This document shows positions 8,965 to 18,704 of a stretch of DNA of 64,000 nt, one piece after another. The notes under the pieces were generated by a model. That model was not told where the DNA came from. It did no database searches and was given only the letters and a program-made list of their open reading frames with translations. The stretch is taken from contig NZ_LQIW01000012.1 in the NCBI RefSeq assembly GCF_001500025.1, forward strand, positions 372,001 through 436,000, read 5' to 3'. Numbering within the stretch: position 1 is the stretch's first letter; each line of letters begins with the position of its first letter. This DNA comes from Mycobacterium sp. IS-1590. GTDB taxonomy: Bacteria > Actinomycetota > Actinomycetes > Mycobacteriales > Mycobacteriaceae. A program made the position numbers and the translations under genes.

Positions 8965-9810
8965 ATGCGATGCATGTCGGCTGCGTTGGCCGTCGCGCTG
9001 ACTTGCGCAATGAGCCTGGCCATCGGCGTCGCGGCGCCCGCACCGGCCCAACCGCGAGGCGAACCGTCGGGCGCTGTCGCGCTGCCCGACGGGCCGGCGC
9101 AGGCCTGGGTGCTCGCTGATGTCGACTCGGGCCGAATCCTGGCCTCGCGCAATCCCTATGAGCCGCATGCCCCCGCAAGTACCATCAAGGCGCTGCTCGC
9201 GATGGTGGTACTGGACCACCTGCCGCTCAACGCGGTGATCGCGGCCAGGCCGGCGGCCGCCGATGTCGAATGCTCTTGCGCCGGAGTGAAAGCCGGGCGT
9301 GCCTACACGGTGCGCCAACTACTCGACGGGCTGATGCTGGTCTCGGGCAACGATGCCGCCAACGTTCTCGCCGACGGCCTCGGCGGGTACCGCGTCGCGG
9401 TGGCGAAGATGAACGCCAAGGCGCAGTCCCTGGGCGCGCGCAGCACACGGGCGTCGTCGCCGTCGGGGCTGGACGGTCCCGGCATGGAATCGTTCACCAC
9501 GGCCAGCGACCTCGCGCAGATCTATCGTCATGCGCTGCGCTATCCGGCGTTCGCCGCGATCGTGCGTCAGCCGTCGTCGTTGTTTCCGACCGACAACGGG
9601 CCCAAGACCATCAGCAACCAGAATCAGTTGCTCACGCGGTATCCGGGCACCCTCGTCGGCAAGACCGGCTACACCAACCTGGCCCGCGACACGTTCGCCG
9701 CGGCCGCCCAACGTGGCAACCGTCGGCTGGTGGTCGCGCAGCTGTACGGCAACGGAGACCTCTACGGTCAGGCGATCCAATTGTTCGACTGGGGCTTCAC
9801 CCAGCCCTAA
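8965..9810 (+). CDS. D-alanyl-D-alanine carboxypeptidase, second of two
   Basis: A 281-residue paralogue of the preceding gene. It has a signal peptide (about 1-28), STIK (Ser72, Lys75), SGN (127-129), KTG (233-235), and the same Cys-x-Cys pair (CSC, 103-105). Long stretches align without gaps, for example [10 protein letters not shown] against [10 protein letters not shown], so tandem duplication is the simplest explanation. All catalytic residues are intact, so both copies should be active. The start could also be the ATG at 8974. The gene is followed directly by a long inverted repeat and a convergent amidohydrolase gene. Confidence 0.92.
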   Translation: MRCMSAALAVALTCAMSLAIGVAAPAPAQPRGEPSGAVALPDGPAQAWVLADVDSGRILASRNPYEPHAPASTIKALLAMVVLDHLPLNAVIAARPAAADVECSCAGVKAGRAYTVRQLLDGLMLVSGNDAANVLADGLGGYRVAVAKMNAKAQSLGARSTRASSPSGLDGPGMESFTTASDLAQIYRHALRYPAFAAIVRQPSSLFPTDNGPKTISNQNQLLTRYPGTLVGKTGYTNLARDTFAAAAQRGNRRLVVAQLYGNGDLYGQAIQLFDWGFTQP

Positions 9811-9818
9811 CTACGTTG

Positions 9819-9945
9819 CGCGAGCGTGCGTGTCTGCCCACGACACGCCGCAATTTCTCAGCGCTACATGCACTGCCGTGCGCGACGAGCGTGCGCAGTT
9901 GCAGTTATTCACTCGGAGTGTCGTGGGCAGACACGCACGCTCGCG
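9819..9945. repeat. Repeat element with 28-bp perfect terminal inverted repeats, copy 1
   Basis: The left arm (9819-9846) and right arm (9918-9945) are exact reverse complements over 28 bases: CGCGAGCGTGCGTGTCTG followed by CCCACGACAC. They are separated by 71 bases. A second copy lies at 23034-23226. Compared with it, one base in each arm has changed in a pairing-preserving way. The inner sequence next to one arm also matches the other copy when reversed, so this is one element family in opposite orientations. It carries no plausible gene and lies between two convergent 3' ends. Confidence 0.85.
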
Positions 9946-9980
9946 GTGCCAGGAGGGGGCGCGTGCCGGGGAGGGCGAGC

Positions 9981-11075
9981 TCAGCCGAAGATGCGGCCGC
10001 GCAGGATCACCAGATCCGGGCGGTTGAGGACGGCCGGCCCGGTGCGCGGATCGTCGGCGTAACACACCAGGTCGGCGGGTGCGCCGTGCACCATGCCCGG
10101 CCGGCCGAGCCACTCGCGGGCGGTCCAGCACGCCGCACCGAGGGCTTCGGTCGGCGTCATCCCGATGCGCGTGAAGGCGTCGATCTCGTCGGCGATGCGG
10201 CCGTGCGCGACCATGCTGCCCGCATCGGTGCCCGCATAGATCGGCACCCCGGCCTCCCTGGCGGCGGCGATGCGCGGATAGCACTTCTCGTGCAGGTCCC
10301 GCATGTGCTTGGCGTACTTCGGGTATTTCTCGGCCCCGTCGGCGATGCCGGGAAAGTTGGCGATGTTGATCAGCGTCGGAACCAGCGCGGTGCCGTACTC
10401 GACCATCAGGTCGATGGTGTCGTCGGTCAGGCCGGTCCCGTGCTCGATGCAGTCGATCCCGGCCTTGATCAGCCCGGGCAGCGCGTCCTCACTGAAGACG
10501 TGCGCGGTGACGCGGGCGCCGTTGTCATGCGCGGCGTCGATCGCGGCCTTGAGCACGTCGTCGGACCACAACGGCGCCAGATCGCCGACCTCGCGGTCGA
10601 TCCAGTCGCCGACGAGCTTGACCCACCCGTCGCCGAACCGCGCCTGCTCGGCCACCGCCTCGGGCAGCGCGGATTCGTCCTCCAGTTCGATCGCGAACCC
10701 GCGCTGATAGCGCTTGGGCTTGGCGAGGTGGCGCCCGGCCCGGATGATCTCCGGTAGATCGTCGTGCTCGGCGAGGCTGCGGGTGTCGATCGGTGAACCC
10801 GCGTCACGCAGCAGCAGCGCGCCGACATCGCGTTCGATCTCGGCCTGCTGAATGCAGTCGTCGAGGTTGTCGAGCGGGCCGTGGTCGCCGAGACCCACGT
10901 GGCAGTGCGCGTCGACGAGCCCGGGCAGGATCCACCCGCCGTCCCCATCGGCACCGAAGACCGTCTCCGCGCCGCTGACCGGTTCGGCGCTGAGCACGCC
11001 ACCGTCGATCCACCACTCCACCGGCTGCTCGTCGGGCAGACCCCGACCGCGGACGTGGAGAACGGGGGGTTTCAC
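9981..11075 (-). CDS. Amidohydrolase-family metallohydrolase (Rv2915c-like)
   Basis: A 364-residue member of the amidohydrolase superfamily (imidazolonepropionase/prolidase-like). It has the metal-binding H-x-H in DAHCHVG, a candidate carboxylated Lys in WVKLVGDW, His in VTAHVF and EHGTG, and the catalytic Asp in AGTDAGS; the C-terminal part rebuilds the small beta domain (GAPADLVCY). The substrate is unknown. The start is GTG at 11075, one base after the ffh stop, so the two are likely co-transcribed. No signal peptide is visible. Confidence 0.88.
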   Translation of the reverse strand: MKPPVLHVRGRGLPDEQPVEWWIDGGVLSAEPVSGAETVFGADGDGGWILPGLVDAHCHVGLGDHGPLDNLDDCIQQAEIERDVGALLLRDAGSPIDTRSLAEHDDLPEIIRAGRHLAKPKRYQRGFAIELEDESALPEAVAEQARFGDGWVKLVGDWIDREVGDLAPLWSDDVLKAAIDAAHDNGARVTAHVFSEDALPGLIKAGIDCIEHGTGLTDDTIDLMVEYGTALVPTLINIANFPGIADGAEKYPKYAKHMRDLHEKCYPRIAAAREAGVPIYAGTDAGSMVAHGRIADEIDAFTRIGMTPTEALGAACWTAREWLGRPGMVHGAPADLVCYADDPRTGPAVLNRPDLVILRGRIFG

Positions 11076-11076
11076 G

Positions 11077-12645
11077 CTACTTCTGGCCCGGGAACTTCAG
11101 CTTGGACAGATCGATGTCGGCGAGCCCGGGCGGGAGCTCGTCGAGACCCTTGGGCATATCGGACAGGTCCGGAAAACCCGCGGGCATGCCCGGCATTGCC
11201 GCGCCGAGGGGATTGCGCACCTTCGGCGGAGTCGGCCCCCGACCTGACTTCTTGTTCTTTCCGGTCTTCTTCTTGTTCTTGCTGGTCTTGCGAGAGTTCT
11301 TACGGCCGAACGGCATTCCCATCTGTCCGGCCATCTGCGACATCATCTTGCGGGCCTCGAAGAACCGCTCGACGAGCTGGTTGACCTCGCCGACGGTGAC
11401 CCCCGACCCGTTGGCGATGCGCAGCCTGCGCGAGCCGTTGATGATCTTGGGATCGGCGCGCTCCTCGGGCGTCATACCGCGGATGATCGCCTGCAACCGG
11501 TCGAGCTGTTTGTCGTCGACGGCGGCCAGCGCGTCCTTCATCTGACCCGCGCCGGGCAGCATGCCCAGCAGGTTGCCGATCGGGCCCATCTTGCGGATCG
11601 CCAGCATCTGCTCGAGGAAGTCCTCCAGCGTCAGCTCGCCGCTGCCGATCTTGGCCGCGGCCTCTTCGGCCTTCTGAGCGTCGAAGACCTGCTCGGCCTG
11701 CTCGATCAGCGACAGCACATCGCCCATACCGAGGATGCGGCTGGCCATCCGGTCGGGGTGGAAGACGTCGAAGTCCTCGAGCTTCTCACCGCTGGAGGCG
11801 AACAGGATCGGCACGCCGGTGATCTCGCGGACCGAGAGCGCCGCACCACCGCGGGCGTCGCCGTCGAGCTTGGTCAACACCACCCCGGTGAACCCGACAC
11901 CTTCACGGAAGGCCTCGGCGGTGGTCACGGCGTCCTGGCCGATCATCGCGTCCAGCACGAAGATCACTTCGTCGGGATCGACGGCCTGCCTGATCGCGGC
12001 GGCCTGGCTCATCAGCTCATCGTCGATGCCCAGGCGGCCCGCGGTGTCGACGATGACCACGTCGAAGTGCTTGGCCTTGGCCTCGGCCAGGCCCGCGGCC
12101 GCGACCGCGACCGGATCACCGGGCGCCGCGTCCGGTGCGCCGTCGGCCGACACCCCGGGGTGGGGCGCGAACACCGCGACGTCGGCGCGCTGGCCGACGA
12201 TCTGCAGCTGATTCACCGCACCGGGCCGCTGCAGGTCGCAGGCCACCAACAGCGGCGTATGCCCTTGTACACGAAGCCATCTCGCGAGCTTGCCGGCCAG
12301 GGTGGTCTTACCGGAGCCCTGCAGGCCGGCCAGCATGATCACCGTCGGCGGCGTCTTGGCGAACGCCAGCGGACGGGTCTCACCGCCGAGGATGCCGATC
12401 AGTTCCTCGTTGACGATCTTGACGACCTGCTGGGCCGGGTTGAGCGCACCGGACACCTCGGCGCCGCGGGCGCGCTCCTTGATGCGGTTGACGAAGGCGC
12501 GCACGACGGGCAGCGACACATCGGCTTCCAGCAACGCCAGCCGGATCTCGCGGGTGGTCGCGTCGATATCGGCGTCGGTCAGCCGGCCTTTGCCGCGTAG
12601 GCCCTGCAGGGCCCCGGTCAACCGGTCGGACAGGGATTCAAACAC
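11077..12645 (-). CDS. ffh: Signal recognition particle protein Ffh
   Basis: GTPase that, with 4.5S RNA, delivers nascent membrane proteins to the translocon via FtsY. The 522-residue protein has the N domain (FESLSDRLTGALQGL), the G domain with GLQGSGKTTL and DTAGRLGIDDE, and the methionine-rich M domain (MGPIGNLLGMLPGAGQMK). A Lys-rich linker (KTSKNKKKTGKNKK) and a Pro/Gly/Met tail extend it beyond the ~450 residues of E. coli Ffh, as in other mycobacteria. It lies 69 nt downstream of glnD. Confidence 0.97.
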   Translation of the reverse strand: MFESLSDRLTGALQGLRGKGRLTDADIDATTREIRLALLEADVSLPVVRAFVNRIKERARGAEVSGALNPAQQVVKIVNEELIGILGGETRPLAFAKTPPTVIMLAGLQGSGKTTLAGKLARWLRVQGHTPLLVACDLQRPGAVNQLQIVGQRADVAVFAPHPGVSADGAPDAAPGDPVAVAAAGLAEAKAKHFDVVIVDTAGRLGIDDELMSQAAAIRQAVDPDEVIFVLDAMIGQDAVTTAEAFREGVGFTGVVLTKLDGDARGGAALSVREITGVPILFASSGEKLEDFDVFHPDRMASRILGMGDVLSLIEQAEQVFDAQKAEEAAAKIGSGELTLEDFLEQMLAIRKMGPIGNLLGMLPGAGQMKDALAAVDDKQLDRLQAIIRGMTPEERADPKIINGSRRLRIANGSGVTVGEVNQLVERFFEARKMMSQMAGQMGMPFGRKNSRKTSKNKKKTGKNKKSGRGPTPPKVRNPLGAAMPGMPAGFPDLSDMPKGLDELPPGLADIDLSKLKFPGQK

Positions 12646-12714
12646 GACGTCCAGCCTAATGGGAGCCGGCAGCGGCGCGCCCGAGCAGGGCGTGCGCGGC
12701 CCAAACGGCTGTGA

Positions 12715-15216
12715 TCAGCTCGCTTCGGACACCGGCTTGGGGGGCGGCGGCGCGGGCAGCACCGCGTACAGGTCGCGCTCGATTTCGTCGCGTACGTCCA
12801 GGCTGGCGGTGATTCCGAACAGGTCGACCACCGAGGAGCCCATGGTGGTGACCTTCGCCCACGCGATGTCGATGCCGTCGCGTTCGAACACGGCGGTCAG
12901 CCTGGCCAGTAGGCCCGCACGGTCGGTGCTGCGGATCTGCACGACCAGTTCGCCCGACCGGGCACCCTCGGACCACAGCACACGCGGTGGCGCGGTCACG
13001 TGGTTGATGGGGACGGCGGCGGGTACCTCGCCCGCGCGCGACGAGCCGTGCTGCGCTGCCTCGCGTTCGCGGCGATCCAGTGCCTCGCCCACATCGAGTT
13101 CACCCTCGAGCGCGAGAATGAACTGCTGGCGCAGCACCTCAGGCGCGGGTGGGGACCCGAAATGCGGGGAGACGACGAATGTGTTGATCGCCGAGCCCTC
13201 GTGACCGTTCACCGAGGCGGAGTGGACACGCAACGAGTTCAGCGCGAGCACGCCCGCCGCCTTCGACAACAGACCCCGACGGTCGGGCGCGATGACCGTC
13301 ACGTTGTAGATCTGCGGGCTGTCCCCCGGTGACAGCTCGAGATGGACACCCACCTGCTTGGCGAGCGAAAGATACCGCGGCTCAATGGGGTCCGGTTGCG
13401 GAAGTGGCTCCCCCGCCATCACCATCCGGCACCGGTGTACGAGATCGCCGATGAGCGAGGCCTTCCAGTCGCCCCAGACTCCGGGTCCGGTGGCCAACGA
13501 GTCCGCTTCGGCGAGCACGTGAAGCAACTCCAGCAGCACGAGGTCACCGTCGAGGGTCTCGACCACCGCCGAAATCGTGTTGGGGTCCTGAAGGTCGCGG
13601 CGGGTCGCGGTGTGCGGCAGCAGCAGGTGGTGGCGAACGACCTTCGACAGGATCTCGACGTCCGATGGCCACATTCCCAGCCGGGTGCCTATCTGGGTGG
13701 CCAGCTCCGCACCTATGACGCTGTGATCGCCGCCGCGCCCCTTGCCGATGTCGTGGCACAGCGCGCCCAGCATCAGCAGATCCGGGCGAGCCACCCGTGT
13801 GGTGAAAGCGCTTGCCCGCGAGACGGTTTCGACGAGGTGCCGGTCGACGGTCCAGATGTGCACCACATCGCGCGGCGGAAGGTCTCGAACCGCACCCCAC
13901 TCCGGGAACAGACGCCCCCACAGGCCGGTGCGGTCCAGCGCCTCGATCGTGGCGACCGCCGACGGTCCCGCGGCCAGCATCACCAGCAGATCCTTGAGCG
14001 CCTGCCGCGGCCACGGCGTGCGGAGTTCGGGGGCCGTCTCGGCGAGGCGGGCCAGTGTCGAGGCCGCCATCGGCAACCCCGTCGTCGCCGACGCGGCGGC
14101 CACCCGCAGGATCAGGCCGGGATCGCGTTCGGGACGGGCGTCGCGCGCGAGGATGACCTCGCCCGCGAACTCGATGACCCCCTCGTCGAGGGGGCGGCGG
14201 GGAGGTCGGCGCAATGCCGCGAAGCCACGCCGGGGAAGCGCGTTGCCTGCCGTGCGGATACCCGCGTCGACGTAGAAGCTGATCGTGCGGGCGGCGTCGG
14301 ACAGCATCCGGGCCAGATCGAAGCGGTCACCGATGTGCAGAGCCGCACCGATCTCGTCGGCGTGCTGGGCCAGCAGCAGGTCGCGGCCACGACCGGCCAC
14401 CCTGTGCAGTTCGGTCCGCACGTTGAGCAATGCCAGGTGGGCCTGCCCCAACGATCCGAGCGGGGACGCCGACGTGTGGTTGGGATACACGTCGGCCAGT
14501 TGCGCGATCGCCAGCGCATTGAGCAGTTGCACGTCGCGCAGACCACCGCGAGCGCATTTGAGGTCGGGTTCGGCTCGGTGCGCGATCTCCCCGCTACGCT
14601 GCCATCGCGCCCGGGTGTGCTCGACGAGTTCGTCGAAGCGCGAAGCGATTCCGGTCCGCCACTGCCGACGGGCCCCCCCGATCAGCAGTGTGGACAGGTC
14701 CGCGTCACCGGCGATATGACGCGCTTCGAGCATCGCCAGCCCCGCCGAGATGTCCTCACCGGCCACCTTCATCGCCTCGGGCACCGTCCGCACACTGTGG
14801 TCGATGCGAATGTTGGCATCCCACAACGGATACCACAATGACTCCGCCACCTGACTGACCACGTCGTGCGGCATGTTGTCGTGCAACAACATCAGATCGA
14901 GATCGGAGTGCGGCACGAACTCGCCCCGGCCGAGTCCCCCTGTCGCGACGATCGCGAAGCCGCTGGTGGGCGTGATGCCGATCTCGGTGGCCTTGGTGGT
15001 CAGCCAGAACTCGTGCAGATCCTGTAATGCATGTCGCAGTGCGGCCGAATCCAGTTGGCGCGCACCGCCTGTCAACAGCTGCTTGATGGCGGCTGACAGG
15101 TCAGTGGCCGGACGAGACGAGGCCGCCGCCGGCGCCACCCCTTGAGGGGCGCCGGCGGCAGCTGTCTGCTCTTCGCGCGAGCGCTCGTCGGTACTTTCGG
15201 GTCTCAACTCACTCAT
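12715..15216 (-). CDS. glnD: PII uridylyl/adenylyltransferase GlnD
   Basis: Nitrogen-sensing bifunctional enzyme; in actinobacteria GlnD adenylylates the PII protein GlnB. The 833-residue product has the nucleotidyltransferase motif [16 protein letters not shown], an HD phosphohydrolase domain ([16 protein letters not shown]) for removal of the modification, and two C-terminal ACT domains ([13 protein letters not shown] and [13 protein letters not shown]) that sense glutamine. I prefer ATG at 15216, which follows GGGGGAGAGG, over the GTG at 15246. It is last in the amt-glnB-glnD operon. Confidence 0.96.
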   Translation of the reverse strand: MSELRPESTDERSREEQTAAAGAPQGVAPAAASSRPATDLSAAIKQLLTGGARQLDSAALRHALQDLHEFWLTTKATEIGITPTSGFAIVATGGLGRGEFVPHSDLDLMLLHDNMPHDVVSQVAESLWYPLWDANIRIDHSVRTVPEAMKVAGEDISAGLAMLEARHIAGDADLSTLLIGGARRQWRTGIASRFDELVEHTRARWQRSGEIAHRAEPDLKCARGGLRDVQLLNALAIAQLADVYPNHTSASPLGSLGQAHLALLNVRTELHRVAGRGRDLLLAQHADEIGAALHIGDRFDLARMLSDAARTISFYVDAGIRTAGNALPRRGFAALRRPPRRPLDEGVIEFAGEVILARDARPERDPGLILRVAAASATTGLPMAASTLARLAETAPELRTPWPRQALKDLLVMLAAGPSAVATIEALDRTGLWGRLFPEWGAVRDLPPRDVVHIWTVDRHLVETVSRASAFTTRVARPDLLMLGALCHDIGKGRGGDHSVIGAELATQIGTRLGMWPSDVEILSKVVRHHLLLPHTATRRDLQDPNTISAVVETLDGDLVLLELLHVLAEADSLATGPGVWGDWKASLIGDLVHRCRMVMAGEPLPQPDPIEPRYLSLAKQVGVHLELSPGDSPQIYNVTVIAPDRRGLLSKAAGVLALNSLRVHSASVNGHEGSAINTFVVSPHFGSPPAPEVLRQQFILALEGELDVGEALDRREREAAQHGSSRAGEVPAAVPINHVTAPPRVLWSEGARSGELVVQIRSTDRAGLLARLTAVFERDGIDIAWAKVTTMGSSVVDLFGITASLDVRDEIERDLYAVLPAPPPPKPVSEAS

Positions 15217-15290
15217 CTCGTCCTCTCCCCCTGTAAAACTGCTCACGGTGTGTGATCGGACGAAGACGAACTGTCAGTTCTGTCAGCGGC

Positions 15291-15629
<339 letters not shown>

Positions 15630-15662
15630 TTAGTGGATCCCTTCCGAGGAAATTGTTGCCGA

Positions 15663-17027
15663 TCAGACGAGCTCGTAAGCGGTTTCAGCATGTTCGGTTG
15701 CATCAATGCCGGTGTCCTCGTCCTCCGCGGTAACGCGCCAGCCCAACGGCTTAACGATAAAGGCAATGATCGCGGTCATGATGCCGGTGAAGATAACCGC
15801 CACCAGGGCGATGACCACCTGCACGACGAGCTGCTGGAAACCACCGCCGTAGAACAGGCCCGTCTCCAGCGCCAGGAAGCCGATGCCGACCGTGCCCCAC
15901 AGGCCCGCTACCAGGTGCACACCGACCACGTCGAGCGAATCGTCGTAGCCGAACTTGTACTTCAGGCCGACCGCCAGGGCCGACAGCGCACCCGCGATGA
16001 CGCCCAGGATCAACGACCCGATCGGCGACAGCGAACCGCAGGCCGGTGTGATGGCCACGAGACCGGCCACGACGCCCGAGGCGGCACCCACACTGGTCGC
16101 GTGGCCGTCGCGCAGTCGCTCCACCATCAGCCAGCCCAACATCGCGGCGGCTGTCGCAGCGGTGGTGTTGACCCAGACCTGGCCGGCGAGCATGTCGGCG
16201 GCGCCCTCGGATCCGACGTTGAAGCCGAACCAGCCGAACCACAGGATCGCGGCGCCCAGCATCACGAACGGAATGTTGTGCGGCCGATAGGCGATCTTGC
16301 CGAAGCCGGTCCGCTTACCGAGCAGCAGCGCGAGCACCAGCGCGGCCATGCCGGCGTTGATGTGCACGACCGTGCCGCCTGCGAAGTCGATCGGGGATAC
16401 GTTCGCGGTGCCCTCCTCGCTGACGCCGAAAAGCTTAGCCGCGATACCGTTCTCGGCCCCGGACAGCAAGCCGCCACCCCAAACCATGTGGGCCAGCGGG
16501 AAATACACCAACGTTACCCAGATTCCGCCGAACACCAGCCACGTTCCGAACTTCATGCGCTCAGCGACCGCGCCACTGATCAGTGCGACCGTGATGACCG
16601 CGAAGGTCAGCTGGAAGCCCGCCCACACGATTGCGGGCACCGAACCGAATCCGCCGAGAACGTAGAGCGAGATTCCGTCCACTTCCTTGGTCTCCAGCAG
16701 CGGGCTCAGCCCGAACAGCGAGAACGGGTCGTCGAAGATGCCCGCGATGTCGCTGTTGCCGGTGTGCGCCGACGCGAACGACATCGAGTAGCCCCACAGC
16801 ACGTAGATGACGCTGACGACGCCCATGGTCCCGAACGACATCATCATCATGTTCAAGACGGACTTCTGACGCGACAGGCCACCGTAGAAGAACGCCAGGC
16901 CCGGAGTCATGAACAAAACAAGCGCCGCGGCGGTGAGTACCCATGCCGTGTCGCCCGAACTCAACCCTTCGGGGCCGAACGGCGCGAACGCATCATCGGG
17001 TAGAGCAAGGGGTAAGGCTGAAACCAC
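15663..17027 (-). CDS. amt: Ammonium transporter
   Basis: Trimeric membrane channel for ammonium/ammonia. The 454-residue protein has about eleven hydrophobic segments, with the family blocks GGLSRQKSVLNMMMMSFG, DFAGGTVVHINAG (pore His) and DDSLDVVGVHLVAGLWG (second pore His). The N-terminus is hydrophobic and probably outside, as usual for Amt. The start is GTG at 17027, with AAGGAGG ten bases upstream. It heads amt-glnB-glnD and is preceded by a GlnR-type operator, so expression is expected to rise under nitrogen limitation. Confidence 0.97.
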   Translation of the reverse strand: MVSALPLALPDDAFAPFGPEGLSSGDTAWVLTAAALVLFMTPGLAFFYGGLSRQKSVLNMMMMSFGTMGVVSVIYVLWGYSMSFASAHTGNSDIAGIFDDPFSLFGLSPLLETKEVDGISLYVLGGFGSVPAIVWAGFQLTFAVITVALISGAVAERMKFGTWLVFGGIWVTLVYFPLAHMVWGGGLLSGAENGIAAKLFGVSEEGTANVSPIDFAGGTVVHINAGMAALVLALLLGKRTGFGKIAYRPHNIPFVMLGAAILWFGWFGFNVGSEGAADMLAGQVWVNTTAATAAAMLGWLMVERLRDGHATSVGAASGVVAGLVAITPACGSLSPIGSLILGVIAGALSALAVGLKYKFGYDDSLDVVGVHLVAGLWGTVGIGFLALETGLFYGGGFQQLVVQVVIALVAVIFTGIMTAIIAFIVKPLGWRVTAEDEDTGIDATEHAETAYELV

Positions 17028-17093
17028 TTTGTGTGAACCTCCTTGGGAAGTGCGCCGATCGGATCGGCCTCCCGAAGAGACTCTTTTGCTCGC

Positions 17094-17131
17094 GTTTCAC
17101 CGGTGATTCTGTTCCGTTTCCACTAAGTGAA
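17094..17131 (-). promoter_or_regulatory. GlnR-type operator upstream of amt-glnB-glnD
   Basis: Reading the minus strand, four half sites follow with exact six-base gaps: TTCAC-n6-GAAAC-n6-GAATC-n6-GAAAC. This is the arrangement known for actinobacterial GlnR boxes (gTnAC-n6-GaAAC, usually doubled). The second a-site (GAATC) is degenerate. The site lies 67 bases upstream of the amt start codon. Between it and the gene, a small hairpin (17054-17068, GCCGAT loop ATCGGC) sits just before the ribosome binding site. GlnR activation of this operon is established in M. smegmatis; binding here is inferred. Confidence 0.7.
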
Positions 17132-17200
17132 CGGACACGCCAGAAGCGTTACGCTCGTGTTTCCACCGCACCGGCCGACGGGCGCGATGATCGTCGCCAG

Positions 17201-18583
17201 CTATCCGAGCAGTGCGTCGACGAACGCCGCCGGCTCGAACGGGGCGAGATCGTCCGCGCCCTCCCCGAGTCCGACCAGTTTGACCGGAACGCCCAACTCC
17301 TGCTGCACGCGGAAGACGATTCCGCCCTTGGCAGTGCCGTCGAGCTTCGTCAGCACGACGCCGGTGATGTCGACGACCTCGGCGAACACCCTGGCTTGTG
17401 GCAGACCGTTCTGACCGATCGTGGCGTCGAGCACCAACAGGACCTCGTCGACTTCGGCGCGGCGACTGACGACGCGCTTGACCTTGCCGAGCTCGTCCAT
17501 CAACCCGGTCTTGGTGTGCAGGCGCCCGGCGGTGTCGATGACGATGACGTCGGCGCCGTCCTTGATGCCCTCGTCGACGGCGTCGAACGCCACCGAGGCG
17601 GGGTCGGCGCCCTCAGGACCCCGCACCACGTGCGCGCCCACCCGCGACGCCCACGACTGCAACTGGTCGGCCGCGGCGGCGCGGAAGGTGTCGGCCGCCC
17701 CGAGGACGACCCGGCGACCGTCGGCGACCAGGACGCGGGCCAACTTGCCGACCGTGGTCGTCTTACCGGTGCCGTTCACACCGACGACCAGCAGCACAGA
17801 GGGTTTGTCCGCGTGCGGCAGAGCCCTGATCGAGCGGTCGAGGCCGGGCTGGAGCGCCTCGATGAGGACCTCGCGCAGTACCCCGCGGGCGTCCTCCTCG
17901 TTGCGCACGCGGCTGCTGGCCATCCGGGAGCGCAGCGCGGCGACCACCGATTCCGTCACGACCGGGCCGAGGTCGGCGATCAGCAGCGTGTCTTCGACTT
18001 CCTCCCACGACTCGTCGTCCAGGTCGCCGCCGCCGAGCAGCCCCAACATGCTGCGTCCGAGTGTGTTCTGAGACTTGGCGAGCCTGCCGCGCAGCCGCTC
18101 GAGCCGTCCTTCGGTCGGTGCGATCTCGTCGAGGACGGGTGCGGGCTCTTCGACGACGGGCGCCGGCTCCTCGACGACGGGGGCCGGCTCGTCGACGACG
18201 GGCGCCGGCTCTGCCGGTTCAGGTGCGGGCGCCGGCTCTGCAGGTGCGGGCGCCTGCCGCTCCTTGACCGGCGGCTCGGGTAATTGCACGTCGGCGATCG
18301 GGCGCTTCGGTGCATCGCGCGGAATCGTGGCGTCATCACCGACGGCGGGCAGGCCCGTGGTGTCGATCCGTTCGGGGGGCGCCGTCGGCGCAGATTGCGA
18401 GAACGTGATCCCGGATGACGCGGTATATCCCCCGGAACGGTCGATCGGCGTGGCCGTCTCCGTCGACGACAACCGGATGCGCCGGCGTCGATACCGCACC
18501 AGCCCGACGACGAGCGCGGCGATCAATAAAACGGCGATGACCGCGATCGCGATCCACAACCCCATCGAGCCAACATCAGTCAC
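17201..18583 (-). CDS. ftsY: Signal recognition particle receptor FtsY
   Basis: Membrane-associated GTPase that receives Ffh-ribosome complexes. The 460-residue protein has an N-terminal transmembrane helix (about 8-30). It continues with a basic patch (RYRRRRIR), a long Pro/Glu/Ala linker containing repeated PAPVVEE units, and the NG domain with GVNGTGKTTTVGK and DTAGRLHTKTG. E. coli FtsY has an acidic domain rather than a true transmembrane anchor; the anchor here is typical of actinobacteria. The start is GTG at 18583. It lies downstream of smc. Confidence 0.96.
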   Translation of the reverse strand: MTDVGSMGLWIAIAVIAVLLIAALVVGLVRYRRRRIRLSSTETATPIDRSGGYTASSGITFSQSAPTAPPERIDTTGLPAVGDDATIPRDAPKRPIADVQLPEPPVKERQAPAPAEPAPAPEPAEPAPVVDEPAPVVEEPAPVVEEPAPVLDEIAPTEGRLERLRGRLAKSQNTLGRSMLGLLGGGDLDDESWEEVEDTLLIADLGPVVTESVVAALRSRMASSRVRNEEDARGVLREVLIEALQPGLDRSIRALPHADKPSVLLVVGVNGTGKTTTVGKLARVLVADGRRVVLGAADTFRAAAADQLQSWASRVGAHVVRGPEGADPASVAFDAVDEGIKDGADVIVIDTAGRLHTKTGLMDELGKVKRVVSRRAEVDEVLLVLDATIGQNGLPQARVFAEVVDITGVVLTKLDGTAKGGIVFRVQQELGVPVKLVGLGEGADDLAPFEPAAFVDALLG

Positions 18584-18654
18584 GGCGCCATTGTCTCAAG
18601 GTGAGTCGCGCCGACGTCCCCCACGCCCCCTCACCGCTGATCTGTGTACCGCGC

Positions 18655-18671
18655 GTTGCGCCCAGCGCAAC
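18655..18671. terminator. Small hairpin between smc and ftsY
   Basis: GTTGCGC (18655-18661) and GCGCAAC (18665-18671) form a 7-bp stem with a 3-base loop. An outer CTGTGT (18642-18647) can pair with ACACAG (18679-18684). There is no T run. It lies in the 121-nt gap after the smc stop and may reduce read-through into ftsY, or be a leader structure of ftsY. Confidence 0.35.
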
Positions 18672-18704
18672 AAAACGCACACAGCTCGTGGCGTGATCGG
18701 GCGC

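Noticed and set aside
9819..9945. Inverted-repeat element as an insertion sequence
   Set aside because: At 127 and 193 bp it has no transposase; the short frames inside (starting MRVC) come from the arm sequence itself.
18115..18260. Repetitive DNA inside ftsY as an independent repeat
   Set aside because: It is the coding sequence of the PAPVVEE linker repeats of FtsY, common in actinobacterial orthologues.
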